DNA of 64,000 nucleotides from an uncultured Clostridia bacterium (GTDB lineage Bacteria > Bacillota > Clostridia > Christensenellales > UBA1242). Position 1 is the first letter of the stretch. Every line of letters begins with the position of its first letter. A program made the translations under genes and the position numbers. Positions 31,801 to 35,511 of the stretch are shown in pieces. The notes beneath the pieces were generated by a model, which did no database searches, was not told the DNA's origin, and saw only the letters and a program-made list of their open reading frames with translations. The DNA lies in contig CAKVHW010000002.1 in NCBI GenBank assembly GCA_934754495.1, positions 124,001 through 188,000 on the forward strand, in the 5' to 3' direction.

Positions 31801-33244
31801 CATTTGCAAATTCTGTTGCGCTACCTGCACTTGTATCAACAACTGTGCCGTTTTCGTTCATAACAACAATGGTAGATTCCATTGTATTAATTTTAAATGT
31901 CATGTCGGTGGCAGAACTATCGTACACTTTTAGTTTTGTTCCAAAGGTACTGCTGTAATCCTTAAACACCATCAACATTTTTTCTGAATTATAAGATTCA
32001 TCGTTAATTTTTAAATTTGTTGCAGTAGGAACATTTATTACTTTAAAGTTTACAACAATCTTTTTAGTAAATTGCCCATCGTACTCGCCAGTGCTTTTTC
32101 CACCTGTATAATCAACCTTAAACACTAAAGTTTGATTACCAGCTTCTCGTGGTTCAACATCAAACACGAATGTTGTACTGCCACCACTAATTGATGTGCT
32201 TACTTTTGTTACACCAATTATTTCGTTTCCAAGGTCATCAACTGTAACTTTGTAATCGGTGTAATTTAGTACCATTCTAATTTGTCCACCAAAGAAATAC
32301 TTATCACCTATTGTTTCTGCCCCACTCTTCTCACCTTCTGGAAGATTAGGATTAGCAAACAACAAATCATATTCAACTTGGTCTTCTTTCTTTTCGTTTG
32401 GTTCTACACTATTAAATGTGTTTTGAGCACCCACACTAAACACAATGTGTGCTGTAGGAGTGCTGGTGTTTGTATTGCTATAAAATTTAAATGGTTTTAT
32501 TACTTTAACTCTTAGATAAGTATCTTTAGTTGTTATATCTTCTTTGCCCTCAATTGCTGACCTTGCACCAAGTTTAATATAACAATTTCCTTCACCATCT
32601 ACCAATTCTGAGTTTTCAGAAATTCTGAAATCTTTTAAGTCAAGCACATTGTCTTTAATAAGTTTATCGGCACTTCCTTGACCTTGATACAATCTTCTTG
32701 TTTCTTCAGAAATATAGTACTTAACCTCGGTTTGGCTTGTTGCTGATGGTGTAAAGTTTATATATCTTCTTGAGTTTCCGTTAAGGTCTAGTTTTCCACC
32801 TTCTTCACACACAAGTTCCACATCGTTTTTAAATGCCATTTCTTTCACTTCAACATCAATGCGAATTTTAATTATTTCCGTGCGGTTGCCTTCTGCCGTT
32901 TTTATAGGTATTTCTGTATAACCTGTCTTAACACCCTTAAATTCTAACACATAATGGCCGGCTTCGTTGTTTTCTTTTACTTCAACCGAAACAAACTCAT
33001 CGCCCAGCCTACCGCCGTACTTAGGAAGTTCTATGTCTTTGCTTATAGATTTTGGTGCATCAACATCAACTATTAGTCGCTGTGGCTCGCTCACAAGTTC
33101 GTTGTTTTCGCCCTCAACCATTGTAATGTTAAGTTCGTTGCTACTAACTGTAAGTTTTACTTTTTCGTATGGGTCACCACCACAAGCAGCCACTCCAAAC
33201 AATGTAAATATAGCCAAAAGTAATACACAAAATCTTTTTTTCAT
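13805..33244 (-). CDS. Giant Ig-like/GLUG-repeat surface lipoprotein, 6,479 residues
   Basis: The ORF is complete and uninterrupted over 19.4 kb. The signal peptide has a clear lipobox (G-V-A-A-C, Cys21), so the protein should be lipid-anchored outside the cell. There is no LPXTG motif or C-terminal membrane segment. Residues 22-1165 look like Ig-type beta domains. GLUG arrays begin near residues 1170 (ENPYQI), 3465 (DHPNPI), 4015 (NNPLVV), 4800 (SNVIEI), 5520 (NNPTTL) and 5825 (VDIQTV). Between about 2160 and 2465 lie Tyr-Tyr/Trp units found less densely elsewhere, and a Big_2-like segment follows near 2700. No protease, hydrolase or binding-site motif was recognised. The probable role is a very long surface fibre or adhesin; the partner is unknown. 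The ATG at 33244 follows GAGG. Composition is rich in Asn, Thr, Ser, Val and Ile and poor in Pro and Cys. Confidence 0.9.
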   Translation of the reverse strand: MKKRFCVLLLAIFTLFGVAACGGDPYEKVKLTVSSNELNITMVEGENNELVSEPQRLIVDVDAPKSISKDIELPKYGGRLGDEFVSVEVKENNEAGHYVLEFKGVKTGYTEIPIKTAEGNRTEIIKIRIDVEVKEMAFKNDVELVCEEGGKLDLNGNSRRYINFTPSATSQTEVKYYISEETRRLYQGQGSADKLIKDNVLDLKDFRISENSELVDGEGNCYIKLGARSAIEGKEDITTKDTYLRVKVIKPFKFYSNTNTSTPTAHIVFSVGAQNTFNSVEPNEKKEDQVEYDLLFANPNLPEGEKSGAETIGDKYFFGGQIRMVLNYTDYKVTVDDLGNEIIGVTKVSTSISGGSTTFVFDVEPREAGNQTLVFKVDYTGGKSTGEYDGQFTKKIVVNFKVINVPTATNLKINDESYNSEKMLMVFKDYSSTFGTKLKVYDSSATDMTFKINTMESTIVVMNENGTVVDTSAGSATEFANGTTLYLKSSSNDTFTISIVLTMTSKFYTDNYGQGKEAQIYTKDVNIKVHVSASISDFNLTDKTIIIEKSADLQPTLIYEFTDTNITARDVISDVSLTNGGSGRVTFEGNKVFFTPNFKLDKYFTPSGTQLTLRMITGISSSCRINVGLKYVDELLLLDVDKNNTGFFASWNSDSEGAGELTSSVSDAFTLSRDSVKYMDLNGMEHTYTFFDYLVLATNTTINFDVYRLFLYNGNIEKVAVNEGVEIDTNTSYVRWVKNEGGKLITTATSTTSVKDGKFVSTPLVIHVNGIANSIIINTYVFEKISNAKLNKNTFTVYDATNLKDADIAKAFAEIQLKITTASGDDMFDMENYGNLYQNYTMNNATDTVTKLGATTVSYGDLVGDQHVMSFIEVGGTRYYRVNVAENINWYKTIFDASEANTKTIPNLDGLKYATITANEVSKTYYLWAENWYESIDDIIYETVEDSRRIEDIALINNLNDAKKETFRLNTVYTYEAKLSGAVSTENREALINAIFKEGFVEVVFRGTVKQFNNVFEGNNFVLRIYNPTKSTSIKTTVNKENGLYLELDGEKTTSFTYEVLPTNTFNKDVFVEIADVKTGEKVNVAFAIYRNGILNYRNYKTCGEFINGTYNNDAPLFKVTLKNNQVVIEYLGTTAGKYICTVGAVDQISDGQFNLKTEFNINVADGTQENPYQIRSRSDFEKYLQGTKVINGETTEIADKYYVLANEIILNNVITNPNYVLKNNLSGIFTKYISKTETLTYKYKIYGLNMLFTSDSVNTSFGLFASVRAGITLDHVNFENVNVTVRGEFNREINIGVIAGNVNSSLVVKNSRVNGTITVVQNGSGAVNVGGMFGKTNGKVEVTGAPSESTINNSNINANIAISVSTLQGNNNDINVGGIVGFVGVSEGNFANISEVNVLARLTALKYEKANSTVAMDFAKANIGGVVGYAQNITINKAIVYPVIAGHSNVGGIAGYVQYAEINDSQVQMLYNINMKNIIAGYNNVGGVVGTAENARLEYTYVRSYTSQDINTYDGNVKVMEAMASKYLGAVVVLQNNSPEFATGQYIGGLVGAVTKVKSEDLKLDNSLTINNSYFNSHIASNAYASQERAGAFVGFKSTLDNGGEDASIKIENSYFDGKANVNNMLKLVFADAIAVADTNNKEYTSEPTTYTYNILGDKNLDKHSNYVVVQETAVSKTTFKINETLDSTTISKVYAKLNGSLFTIEQDKNIFNDKISYFGLTTKVSESTIIVFRNNDQLRLSAYRRDLASSPLADSYEYYRLEGSSEISSFDSYKVDLLQSLIGYNFINGKADTKSLLKLKTLRVGVNDTVASETQNDIIGVLARFGGTGSSLAEQVASINTRSEMKKVESGKYAYDQTQNKSNVVYNESITGDIVAIGEKAAEFKPIIKFTYEDNTYYINTNNWSNVYSDKECLTIVRDFNEYWLANVPEQKTIETTEDLLKEITLSEEDGDIVIDGNKVTRIFFISNSKSNPYEGKLYYYSGVKMYVYGDVILSSNTSDTCEFGGKIYTKLIAGTGMLVGNLYQYGGYESGYYATIPLEDDKDSSKKIIHYYEGNPTIIVKSVNSTINPNGTVTITIGGVDYTLENGVLVDASGQEFNLSGGNRYYVNEKLNINIENKVLTNNKILNIYNIINKTEYKTIQELFTANGFKNFDGEIYLVFKRYYYDGAHWYGNYTEEGGLENLVDDKETSDKLDTLPKIVIKGNISYVEVTELEINATFGISTYYSTDDPTSEYYQKWYKKYDKSEGVETLSEEVTDANTLARLNSSTSNIVEGSTAIKYVSFNVWQYVNNDISDQFVIDMLNARKLQEVENGGNKYYYSAHWYNDASHATAVVDSKVLAKLGLVTVVSGESYVLVTRYYQNGDGWVDENGNAINDSATLEIIGGLAIKTAEDGRKYVEYEKTYYYHTYWTDSKGNILDKSTNATLIETLMTKLNSGNATTVGSATVKLYKNGDNWSYDENYVGGDDYYNNVKDKFIIKQGVTTTNLQQDFSVFVDGHTYYITIVDGFFAIENEDGSGVFPHNKEVSCENNILTFKDNNTGEIRTATISSGPNAHKWVITNKINGGLPVMIKPYLTITDKISESKYELWFDTLATLNLIVNDFNVDETSRKYYVVDGDEELQGHVLYDSDTVILMYNTPTTSGDSKNLNSYKMSYGITSDGYYVASINGKILEISALKINKDTASQMIVASSNQDVVYVDTSNDSYITIKVRNVGQATLTFYNLKDDGINVKFNIVVVKGFTDFVVKHDKTDEMVESFNLTVGVAEDYSFGFENILNGIDYPANTSGFQVVVKSVDGNTNISTEATSSVKFGTDIIDGKMVGKTLDFNYTTTLSLLALDKVGTGEIKLSITPFVIFNNEKVFVSSLAKEITINVVVEALNVMFSEDEARISAQNEKEISVIVYSNNGDGLQTVTLSANGINDILVDVSKGFNSSTNLVVDSTSEASLLKIRLRKYEFVKDNNAVGEVAIHRHIFTFVLSMNLEDYVNIYAKGNNPLYYDKEFVIKATSGSKESTFNFTIAPNPVSTLDAYFYPVKEENGSAFDQSDIWAIAPGKQGILKVEITPDYNNVLLVEVQLDSQYLNYVDISQQYISSMDLDNNSVTYSKLPTTNTLVGNKIILWNTIVDYPSLLPSQYGGSSSVLDMAQGEYYLLFNFRTTMPQDVYFPITVNLYDKDRNVIVSETKQLHVESFPKITATLDKYSDGIIGKGEIVPLTITAKNVDTEINWNLRAADGSIVAKNIMYYMDNKGVLQPVLMDSEIDLSKKYYLDTGALTYGKYTLNFSGKREINKTTFSADKTVELQIVSFTLEDINELDAVDGVVTIKNATTKTLKAVATLNEKAYDYNYGVLKPKELEKYNALVSAISGSDDGVNWYVATSNGYEKLLANKIYSGFKFLTEDGLCKIKALSISTNTLRLTFHYYYDINGDIVITDQYNIEGYTVFMFDYYFTLVIEDNSSEDHPNPINTQEDLEKMQEGASYILQCDIDLISWKPIDFNANYLDGNGYTLNIKSLDLTNEKGSTEAYVGLFKTISENSIVKNLNINIAQLLVSSSTYNSMKNGNTTPNIDLRETELVYFGVLAGNNEGTVINVKVVNYNMLDNNNYLYVALSTGYYSVGGSQTTSTGYIGGLVGQNTGVIADSMVGVRNNGSITASVSTNESSKQVRVNGFKLAGANRVAGFVSFNAGTISNSFTSDISIVNNATITRNSHTAGFVGQNTGKVYSCAVTSNSITSFRATSTTIESLVSVGGFTYLNTGRIEDCYTNIQIKNVSTQTAGFVYENGAKGEIVNAYTTSRNLEIDKNSSSHSLFVSVKPMFGTLKNCYYAIVDNELGLGANADLEILRGLDPAVGLNLITDSVISQSYFTGFTFVSDKSSVDGVWLYNENALPTLANCENVEIYTCRELISAPSSYFVIEVDASGVGTADVYDLTFSSLDTTLQIKNNTFKYYGIEIKKLSAVSSDWVYVSPLSGETITLTTTEREGKTYYRYSDNVSTQNGTETLFNYSYTQNNPGSRNNPLVVTTAEEFAKYIVTNTQKRNGKYVFGGTTDDGDSSTARYVKVVRDLDFSDNKITYKYKISGASDQISITDIIFNGVLMGNSMTLSNIYLVNQQATESDNWGIFSQIGLGSEKNDVANAFVFNLKLNYREVSSENSRKVGVLAGTINNATITKIDIVGPQDSKESDVVGGKYMVGGLAGLIVGDNTKISEITTSNVRVMANYVTDTSSGAGDNEAFNLTENFKVDNVNYNEFSYTDSNQRVHKIGVTLKKHDYNIDWSNLNISYAGAIAGAVVGTSGVDFDYSNPSIYKKDENDPTYANLRTGRTTIQNLTVKDNLAVNSMVSGGVFGYLGGKYSLNGVNESKSDILIVKDVKVELNSDNLNQSVFGMAYAGGIVGYSYKAALIESRIEHAETIQETIDAQINTITAGNVSANNFFVNNLGDVSSRNIAIGGLIGYSNMVAIVDSYSKLNVINPYSYIAGGLVGQAVGMLYMAYDYTIGDVDASTMIGGAIGYKMYGRKSGAERDLYLINVVSSNVWSNNVVTYVNDINKFLNFAGSTRSENSMFEVGNITGAYTYSPTTESARFRYLGSLIGRVSCATLSDGSAVEETPANNINPSSSYIGASDYLVSTYTTGYRENISGTREERYATIYTNNFFNVISSTYGGVSHTGSLDNENYTSKISNNALSLYCRSISETTNDTITRYTEEYTSPYRIGKQYYISYITGDYLISNPSGTDLGNFKNEFMTNWGFIVDISEYTEADMLNKVFTISNPKASTIWYVNTKLYLPRYGYNTTSNVIEINNDDDLKTALTFGYKDKIYKINKNYKFIDVATGNEVPSSPLYVELADITLTKNGGGNSGRFFDRSVEISFTEIPYKVTIENTDINLSSCVFFANSVVSVNVTLLAASDSSNYNGMYNILSGCNFTNVKFNINATKRVGLAGGKSGIGTSHSEGYLGLFANNTSGCNFTNCEIIINIPDTIQLISYDTDTLNVSTYGHIIGRAYRSSFINCKLQVNGGSTIVSNKDTIANAGGIIGNLLYSNIDGITYKIGSVDYKITSNKGTISLGGFAGTSQGSVIGALTATDENITATVTKGASSSNIYIGGVFGRVAIDGSSFANSKFNKIRISGVSIINATGVTKNAKIVGIGAIVGSSSGVGYSDVDALGCNVTIRAISNTDKEYIGLIAGYSSGDVINGVETGYYDDGTKVYSEINYTFIGVADAGNGIPATEVNSRKGIAIGGIAGLCDSSIQKTGNTAKINIIVEANETTATANSLAIGGIVGSNNKNAINIEESYNMANIDLVNLNGGASNNFAILKTYTYVGGIIGQATKTVAFKNVANYGDILYDEQAKDSTGKEAQSNKIKLGGIIGYTTASISLNGVMDYTRFYAYSDKMEFVVKNIAGVETKITNVENKKNQASYSAITKGLKVVEGSQNYYFVSEFDPATASDGKNKNLVNNHVSYGLLQDFNITDSNGVSLLNNADSKGSKHYLAMFTSSFESYDKFYEMISTYTTFNNAGNKNNPNNPTTLVANVAANTYNVFTGDSFTTIAEGLNVGSGAILTSNKTNGDFKVVIKRTKVTTGLNLFNKNDGIISNILFVLRKTEFEKVEGAVSAYTFFMNENNGMLYNIAFVSGLTNNDKYVLNVGQSEISVISSNYGEIYKSGTMMVFVKAAAVNQDGKEEVSSVLKDDKFSNFVLYNYGTIAESYTTSKFNGTINSNVEFGALCYSNQGTIRNCLAGGRFGKTYVGGGVKAISAGSSGSKIATCSDGEISEFVMKESSYNYTNADTVESTNKSIWVVKNGNFHINEGYPYIRNGIQIPTDPFGQKEVDIQTVAELKNMIYAFNAYDDMYGAVTPIGEGTKFNASNIQTVNFDIEEKKTINKPFTLNVSNYGKVTGSIQGVTFNSSIISTNNGEISQFSLKEISINGTASIDTNKGTIKDFSASSVAVSSKISDGSIDTNAYSVGVYKNEGTITTSDGVSTIISNSKILKTQDCGGLVYKNSGTINGDIEITNLSISLYGHVNMISGVIGDLYNKTLDSKITVNGLNIDGKDTTYYSYSSMVAGVLAGFDNTTITKDISVTGLNFSQVSSENVSGVFGGCSHRNSIKVNGNINVAGSINAAAGHIGGVLAVAGGSKFSDTCFKGDITSNVNITSTAYNKYSSNYGYISYNSVYVGGVFAEIYGNVQGSATNSGSITIASTSKADSDDISTQLVIVGGVAGGASYWSGSPTMTKDWTSKGNITLSAKTKNYIVGGVVGSNNQVTYEGKLTYSGTINASGYVSPDLDTDKWRDYTLTGNSPFKIESNYVTKLDFWNGWTKSKIRPSSSYSECIYSFYNVNVGLITGSKLDDEIKNVDFSNAELKNVNISSCAITYTGKAGEVYLPSLLSDYKVGLTAELTFETMNIIVSIPKGGKVSYIEFDKLGGLTIDTSKPGTKTLLAKKTWTDIKSVTDAGFFSHDWRFDCSMFSRNYYIYIHDEDRVK
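14400..22860 (-). repeat. C-terminal GLUG arrays of the 6,479-residue lipoprotein
   Basis: Five successive blocks cover the C-terminal half. Each starts with an entry motif (a Pro turn or short strand, then DL/EEF/ELK), and most are followed by GLUG units. Examples are IGGLVGQNTGVI, TAGFVGQNTGKV, VGGLAGLIVGD, AGGIVGYSYKA, IGGLIGYSNMV, AGGLVGQAVGM, LGGFAGTSQGS, IGGIAGLCDSS, VGGIIGQATKT and LGGIIGYTTAS. In the last two blocks the GG-x-x-G core gives way to 'NxGTI' and 'GxI' strands (NYGTIAES, NNGEISQ, NKGTIKD), so the repeat decays toward the C-terminus. Confidence 0.75.
25850..26760 (-). repeat. Tyr-Tyr/Trp tandem units inside the 6,479-residue lipoprotein
   Basis: Translation shows about seven related units at residues ~2160-2465: RYYYDGAHWYGN, YYQKWYKKYD, FNVWQYVNND, KYYYSAHWYND, RYYQNGDGWVDE, KTYYYHTYWTDS and KLYKNGDNWSYD. 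The last four recur every 42-46 residues and are followed by a 'D…L..L' segment. Isolated similar units occur near residues 900-940 and 1900 of the same protein, and near residue 823 of the other giant protein (RYVYDWARDEWY). The aromatic pattern loosely recalls cell-wall or carbohydrate-binding repeats, but I cannot assign a known family. Confidence 0.55.
28370..29740 (-). repeat. First GLUG array of the 6,479-residue lipoprotein
   Basis: The array starts at the ENPYQIRSRSDFEKYL entry motif (residue ~1170) and contains IGVIAGNVNSS, VGGMFGKTNGK, VGGIVGFVGVS, IGGVVGYAQNI, VGGIAGYVQYA, VGGVVGTAENA, IGGLVGAVTKV and AGAFVGFKST. Spacing between units is about 30-60 residues, with Asn/Ser-rich strands between them. 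Confidence 0.75.
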
Positions 33245-33296
33245 TTTTCATTTCCTCATAAGTTTATTTAATTTACTTACAAAATTATATATATAT

Positions 33297-33323
33297 TATA
33301 TATATACCCCTTTTTTAAGTCAA
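33297..33323 (-). promoter_or_regulatory. Likely promoter of the 6,479-residue gene
   Basis: On the minus strand TTGACT (33323-33318) is followed after 15 bases by TATAAT (33302-33297). The spacing is short, but a one-base shift (TTTGAC) gives 16. It lies about 55 bases before the start codon, in an AT-rich stretch, divergent from the ttcA promoter. Confidence 0.45.
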
Positions 33324-33377
33324 ATATTTACACTAAGTAATGCAAAGTTTTTTACCTCAAAAAACAAAAAATAATCC

Positions 33378-33406
33378 TTGATTATACCCCCTAGCTGTGC
33401 TATTAT
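33378..33406 (+). promoter_or_regulatory. Promoter of the ttcA-type gene
   Basis: TTGATT (33378-33383) and TATTAT (33401-33406) are separated by 17 bases. The predicted transcript starts near 33413, leaving a leader of about 20 bases that contains the AGGAG ribosome site at 33421-33425. Confidence 0.6.
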
Positions 33407-33431
33407 AACTACTGATATTTAGGAGTAAATT

Positions 33432-34157
33432 ATGCAACAAATTTTATCATCAATGCGTAAAGCAATAGAAAGTTATAATATGATTCAAAGTGGCGACCGA
33501 ATTGCTGTAGGTGTTTCTGGCGGAAAAGATAGCATGGTGCTACTTAAAGCACTTAAAGAATATTCAAGATTTGCCACCACCCCTTTTGAAGTGGTTGGAA
33601 TTACAATCGACATGTTTAATGATGGCAATTTTCAACCAGTTGTAGATTTTTGCAAGCAAGAAAATATTGAATACCACATAATTCCAAGCGATATTTACAA
33701 AATTGTTTTTGAAGAAAGAAAAGAAAAAAATCCTTGCAGTCTTTGTTCTAAATTAAGACGTGGTATGCTCAACACCAATGCGATTGCACTTGGTTGCAAC
33801 AAACTTGCCCTTGGACACTCTGCCGATGATATGGTACACACATTTTTACTAAGCCTATTTTATGAAGGCAGACTTAGCACACTTTCACCTACCAGTTACC
33901 TTGACCGTACAGGCATAACAGTAATTAGACCACTAATTCTAACTGACGAACGTGACATAATTTCTGCCAGCAAAAAACTTCCGGTTATTAAAAGCAAATG
34001 TCCAGTAGATAAACACACCCAACGCGAATACACTAAGGACGTTATTAAAGAAATTCAAAAGCAAATTCCTTTTGTAAAGGATCGTATTTTTGGAGCAATT
34101 ACTCACCCCGAACGCAACAACTTACCACCAGAACAAATACCAAGAGATAAAAAATAA
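33432..34157 (+). CDS. ttcA: TtcA-family tRNA 2-thiolation protein (PP-loop ATPase)
   Basis: The 241-residue protein belongs to the TtcA/TilS-type PP-loop family, which activates a tRNA base with ATP before sulfur insertion; TtcA makes 2-thiocytidine at position 32. The PP-loop SGGKDS lies at about residues 29-34. A CSLC pair at about residues 101-104 and a later Cys (KCPVD) match the Fe-S cluster ligands of TtcA, and LGHSADD is the family's second nucleotide-binding motif. The ATG has AGGAG six bases upstream. It is one of only three sizeable plus-strand genes here and stands alone with its own promoter and terminator. The family is certain; the exact modified base in this organism is inferred. 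Confidence 0.85.
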   Translation: MQQILSSMRKAIESYNMIQSGDRIAVGVSGGKDSMVLLKALKEYSRFATTPFEVVGITIDMFNDGNFQPVVDFCKQENIEYHIIPSDIYKIVFEERKEKNPCSLCSKLRRGMLNTNAIALGCNKLALGHSADDMVHTFLLSLFYEGRLSTLSPTSYLDRTGITVIRPLILTDERDIISASKKLPVIKSKCPVDKHTQREYTKDVIKEIQKQIPFVKDRIFGAITHPERNNLPPEQIPRDKK

Positions 34158-34173
34158 ATTTAATTTTTCACTC

Positions 34174-34202
34174 AAAAAAACGGCTTAGTTAAGCCGTTTT
34201 TT
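34174..34202. terminator. Bidirectional terminator between ttcA and spoIIID
   Basis: A perfect stem CGGCTTA/TAAGCCG (34181-34187 with 34190-34196) is flanked by seven A and six T, so it can work in both directions between the convergent genes. The stop codon of spoIIID (34187-34185) and its last sense codons lie inside the structure. Confidence 0.85.
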
Positions 34203-34433
34203 GTATTTAATCCTTGTAGATTCTCCACCTCTAAGGTGTTTCTCCTTAAAGTTGTTTTTTAGCAGTATCTGAACTCTTAAATACAACTCATAGTTTTCGT
34301 ATTTTAGTTTTTTAGAAAGATCGGTATGCACCGTACTTTTACTTAGTCCAAAAGCCTTTGCAGTTTTTCTTATTGTGCTACAATTTTCCAAAATATACAT
34401 TCCCAGATTCTCCGACCTAGTCAAACAATTCAT
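34185..34433 (-). CDS. spoIIID: Sporulation transcription factor SpoIIID
   Basis: The gene encodes about 82 residues, close to the usual length. It has a helix-turn-helix core (TIRKTAKAFGLSKSTVHTDL) and the C-terminal basic HLRGGESTRIKYK motif that is diagnostic of SpoIIID. This DNA-binding protein tunes the mother-cell sigma-E regulon. A GTG at 34445 would extend it by four residues, but the GGAGGGG ribosome site lies inside that extension, so the ATG at 34433 is preferred. A sigma-E-like promoter precedes it. The gene ends inside the shared terminator. Confidence 0.92.
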   Translation of the reverse strand: MNCLTRSENLGMYILENCSTIRKTAKAFGLSKSTVHTDLSKKLKYENYELYLRVQILLKNNFKEKHLRGGESTRIKYKKRLN

Positions 34434-34475
34434 ACTCCCCTCCACATATTTTGGCTACAACTTAGTCATTAACAA

Positions 34476-34504
34476 AATATATGTCGAAAAATATACAAAT
34501 ATGT
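34476..34504 (-). promoter_or_regulatory. Sigma-E-like promoter of spoIIID
   Basis: On the minus strand ACATATTT (34504-34497) lies 13 bases before CATATATT (34483-34476). The sigma-E consensus in Bacillus is roughly ATATTT, 13-15 bases, CATACAnT, so there is one mismatch in the -10 core. The site is about 40 bases before the spoIIID start. In B. subtilis spoIIID is itself a sigma-E gene. This is a motif match only. Confidence 0.55.
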
Positions 34505-34514
34505 TAAAAAAAAG

Positions 34515-34548
34515 AAAAACACAAAGAATTTTAGACCTTTGTGTTTTT
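34515..34548 (-). terminator. Terminator of acpP
   Basis: A stem of 12 bases (AAAAACACAAAG with CTTTGTGTTTTT) is followed on the minus strand by T5-C-T7. It sits 16 bases after the acpP stop and separates acpP from the spoIIID promoter. Confidence 0.8.
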
Positions 34549-34564
34549 ATTCAATATTTATAAT

Positions 34565-34795
34565 TTATTTTTTGGTTTTTGCTTCAAGCATTTTTACAAT
34601 GTCGCCAACTGTTTTTAAATTAACAGCTTCTTCATCAGAAACAGAAACACCAAAACTATCTTCCATTGTCATTAATAATTCAACAACATCTAATGAATCA
34701 GCGCCAAGATCTTCTACTATCTTGCTTTCAAGTTTAATTTTATCTGCCTTTAGGTTTAGTTGTTCCATTAAAATTGCTTTTACTTTATCAAACAT
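34565..34795 (-). CDS. acpP: Acyl carrier protein
   Basis: The 76-residue acidic protein has the phosphopantetheine attachment motif G-A-D-S-L-D-V-V-E (Ser about residue 36), followed by the MTMEDSFGVSVSDEEA helix that docks with fatty-acid synthase enzymes. It carries growing acyl chains in the cytoplasm for membrane lipid synthesis. The ATG follows AAGGCGG. It is monocistronic, with its own promoter and terminator, between spoIIID and the spoIIQ-like gene rather than in a fab or plsX operon. Whether it is the only ACP of the cell cannot be seen here. Confidence 0.93.
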   Translation of the reverse strand: MFDKVKAILMEQLNLKADKIKLESKIVEDLGADSLDVVELLMTMEDSFGVSVSDEEAVNLKTVGDIVKMLEAKTKK

Positions 34796-34826
34796 AATTA
34801 CTACCGCCTTAATCTTTCATACCACG

Positions 34827-34855
34827 ATTATATAAAGTTTTTTAAAAAGTGTAAA
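34827..34855 (-). promoter_or_regulatory. Promoter of acpP
   Basis: TTTACA (34855-34850) and TATAAT (34832-34827) on the minus strand are separated by 17 bases, close to the vegetative consensus. Transcription would start about 25 bases before the acpP ATG. Confidence 0.65.
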
Positions 34856-34892
34856 GCAAATAAACCCATTTTTAATGTTTTTTGATTTTTTG

Positions 34893-35489
34893 TTATTTAT
34901 TTTCCAACATTAAATAACCAGAAGGGTCAATCTTTTTATCATTGTCAAGCATTTCAAAATGAAGATGAGTACCAGCACTTAACTCCGAATGAGCAGTTTT
35001 GCCAGCAGTACCAATAACATCTCCTTTGCTTACATTTTGCCCAACCTTAACACTTACATTATCACCAAGCGAACCATACACACTTTTTAAGTTGTTTCCA
35101 TGATTAATAACAACATAATTACCTCTTAAGTAGTTGTTGCCCACTTCTTCAACCGTACCATTAGCAACCGACAATACATTACTTCCATCTTCGCAAGAAA
35201 AGTCAGTAGCCAAGTGTGCTTCATACTGTTTTAATGTTTCGTTGTATTGTAATTTGGTATTACTATACCCCTTAATAATTTCAGCATTCAATAACGGCAA
35301 ACCAAATGTCAACTTGCTTGCGTTAACTGGCTTGTCATCAACATTATTAACAACATTACCCTTCCCCTTTGTTCCATTTGATGCAATAAGAGCAATAATT
35401 AAAACCAATGCACATACACCAAACACAATTAAGTACCCATACTTTTTAAATAGATAAATTCCTCTTTCTTTTTTAGTCATTTTTTCCAT
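34893..35489 (-). CDS. spoIIQ: SpoIIQ-like membrane-anchored M23 peptidase
   Basis: The protein has about 198 residues: a short basic N-terminus, one membrane segment (about residues 17-36) and a C-terminal LytM/M23 domain. The zinc-ligand positions of M23 endopeptidases are present (HLATD and HLHFE), so unlike B. subtilis SpoIIQ the site looks intact, as in clostridia. SpoIIQ sits in the forespore membrane, bridges to SpoIIIAH and supports engulfment. Its neighbour spoIIID and a sigma-F-like promoter support this role. A TTG at 35495 is possible, but AAGGAGG lies 8 bases before the ATG at 35489. A generic cell-wall M23 peptidase is the alternative. Confidence 0.75.
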   Translation of the reverse strand: MEKMTKKERGIYLFKKYGYLIVFGVCALVLIIALIASNGTKGKGNVVNNVDDKPVNASKLTFGLPLLNAEIIKGYSNTKLQYNETLKQYEAHLATDFSCEDGSNVLSVANGTVEEVGNNYLRGNYVVINHGNNLKSVYGSLGDNVSVKVGQNVSKGDVIGTAGKTAHSELSAGTHLHFEMLDNDKKIDPSGYLMLENK

Positions 35490-35511
35490 AACCAAAACCT
35501 CCTTGATGTTT

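Noticed and set aside
1..33244. Many plus-strand ORFs of 60-160 codons opposite the giant genes
   Set aside because: They are antisense shadows of long AT-rich minus-strand frames, with low-complexity hydrophobic or Ser/Thr-rich translations and no domain or operon logic.
33220..33250. Upstream overlapping ORF starting at the ATG just before the large gene's start
   Set aside because: It is 25 codons in another frame, and its ATG is only about two bases from the GAGG site, too close for initiation.
33281..33310. AT-rich run as a replication origin or unwinding element
   Set aside because: It is short, has no DnaA-box cluster, and is explained by back-to-back promoters.
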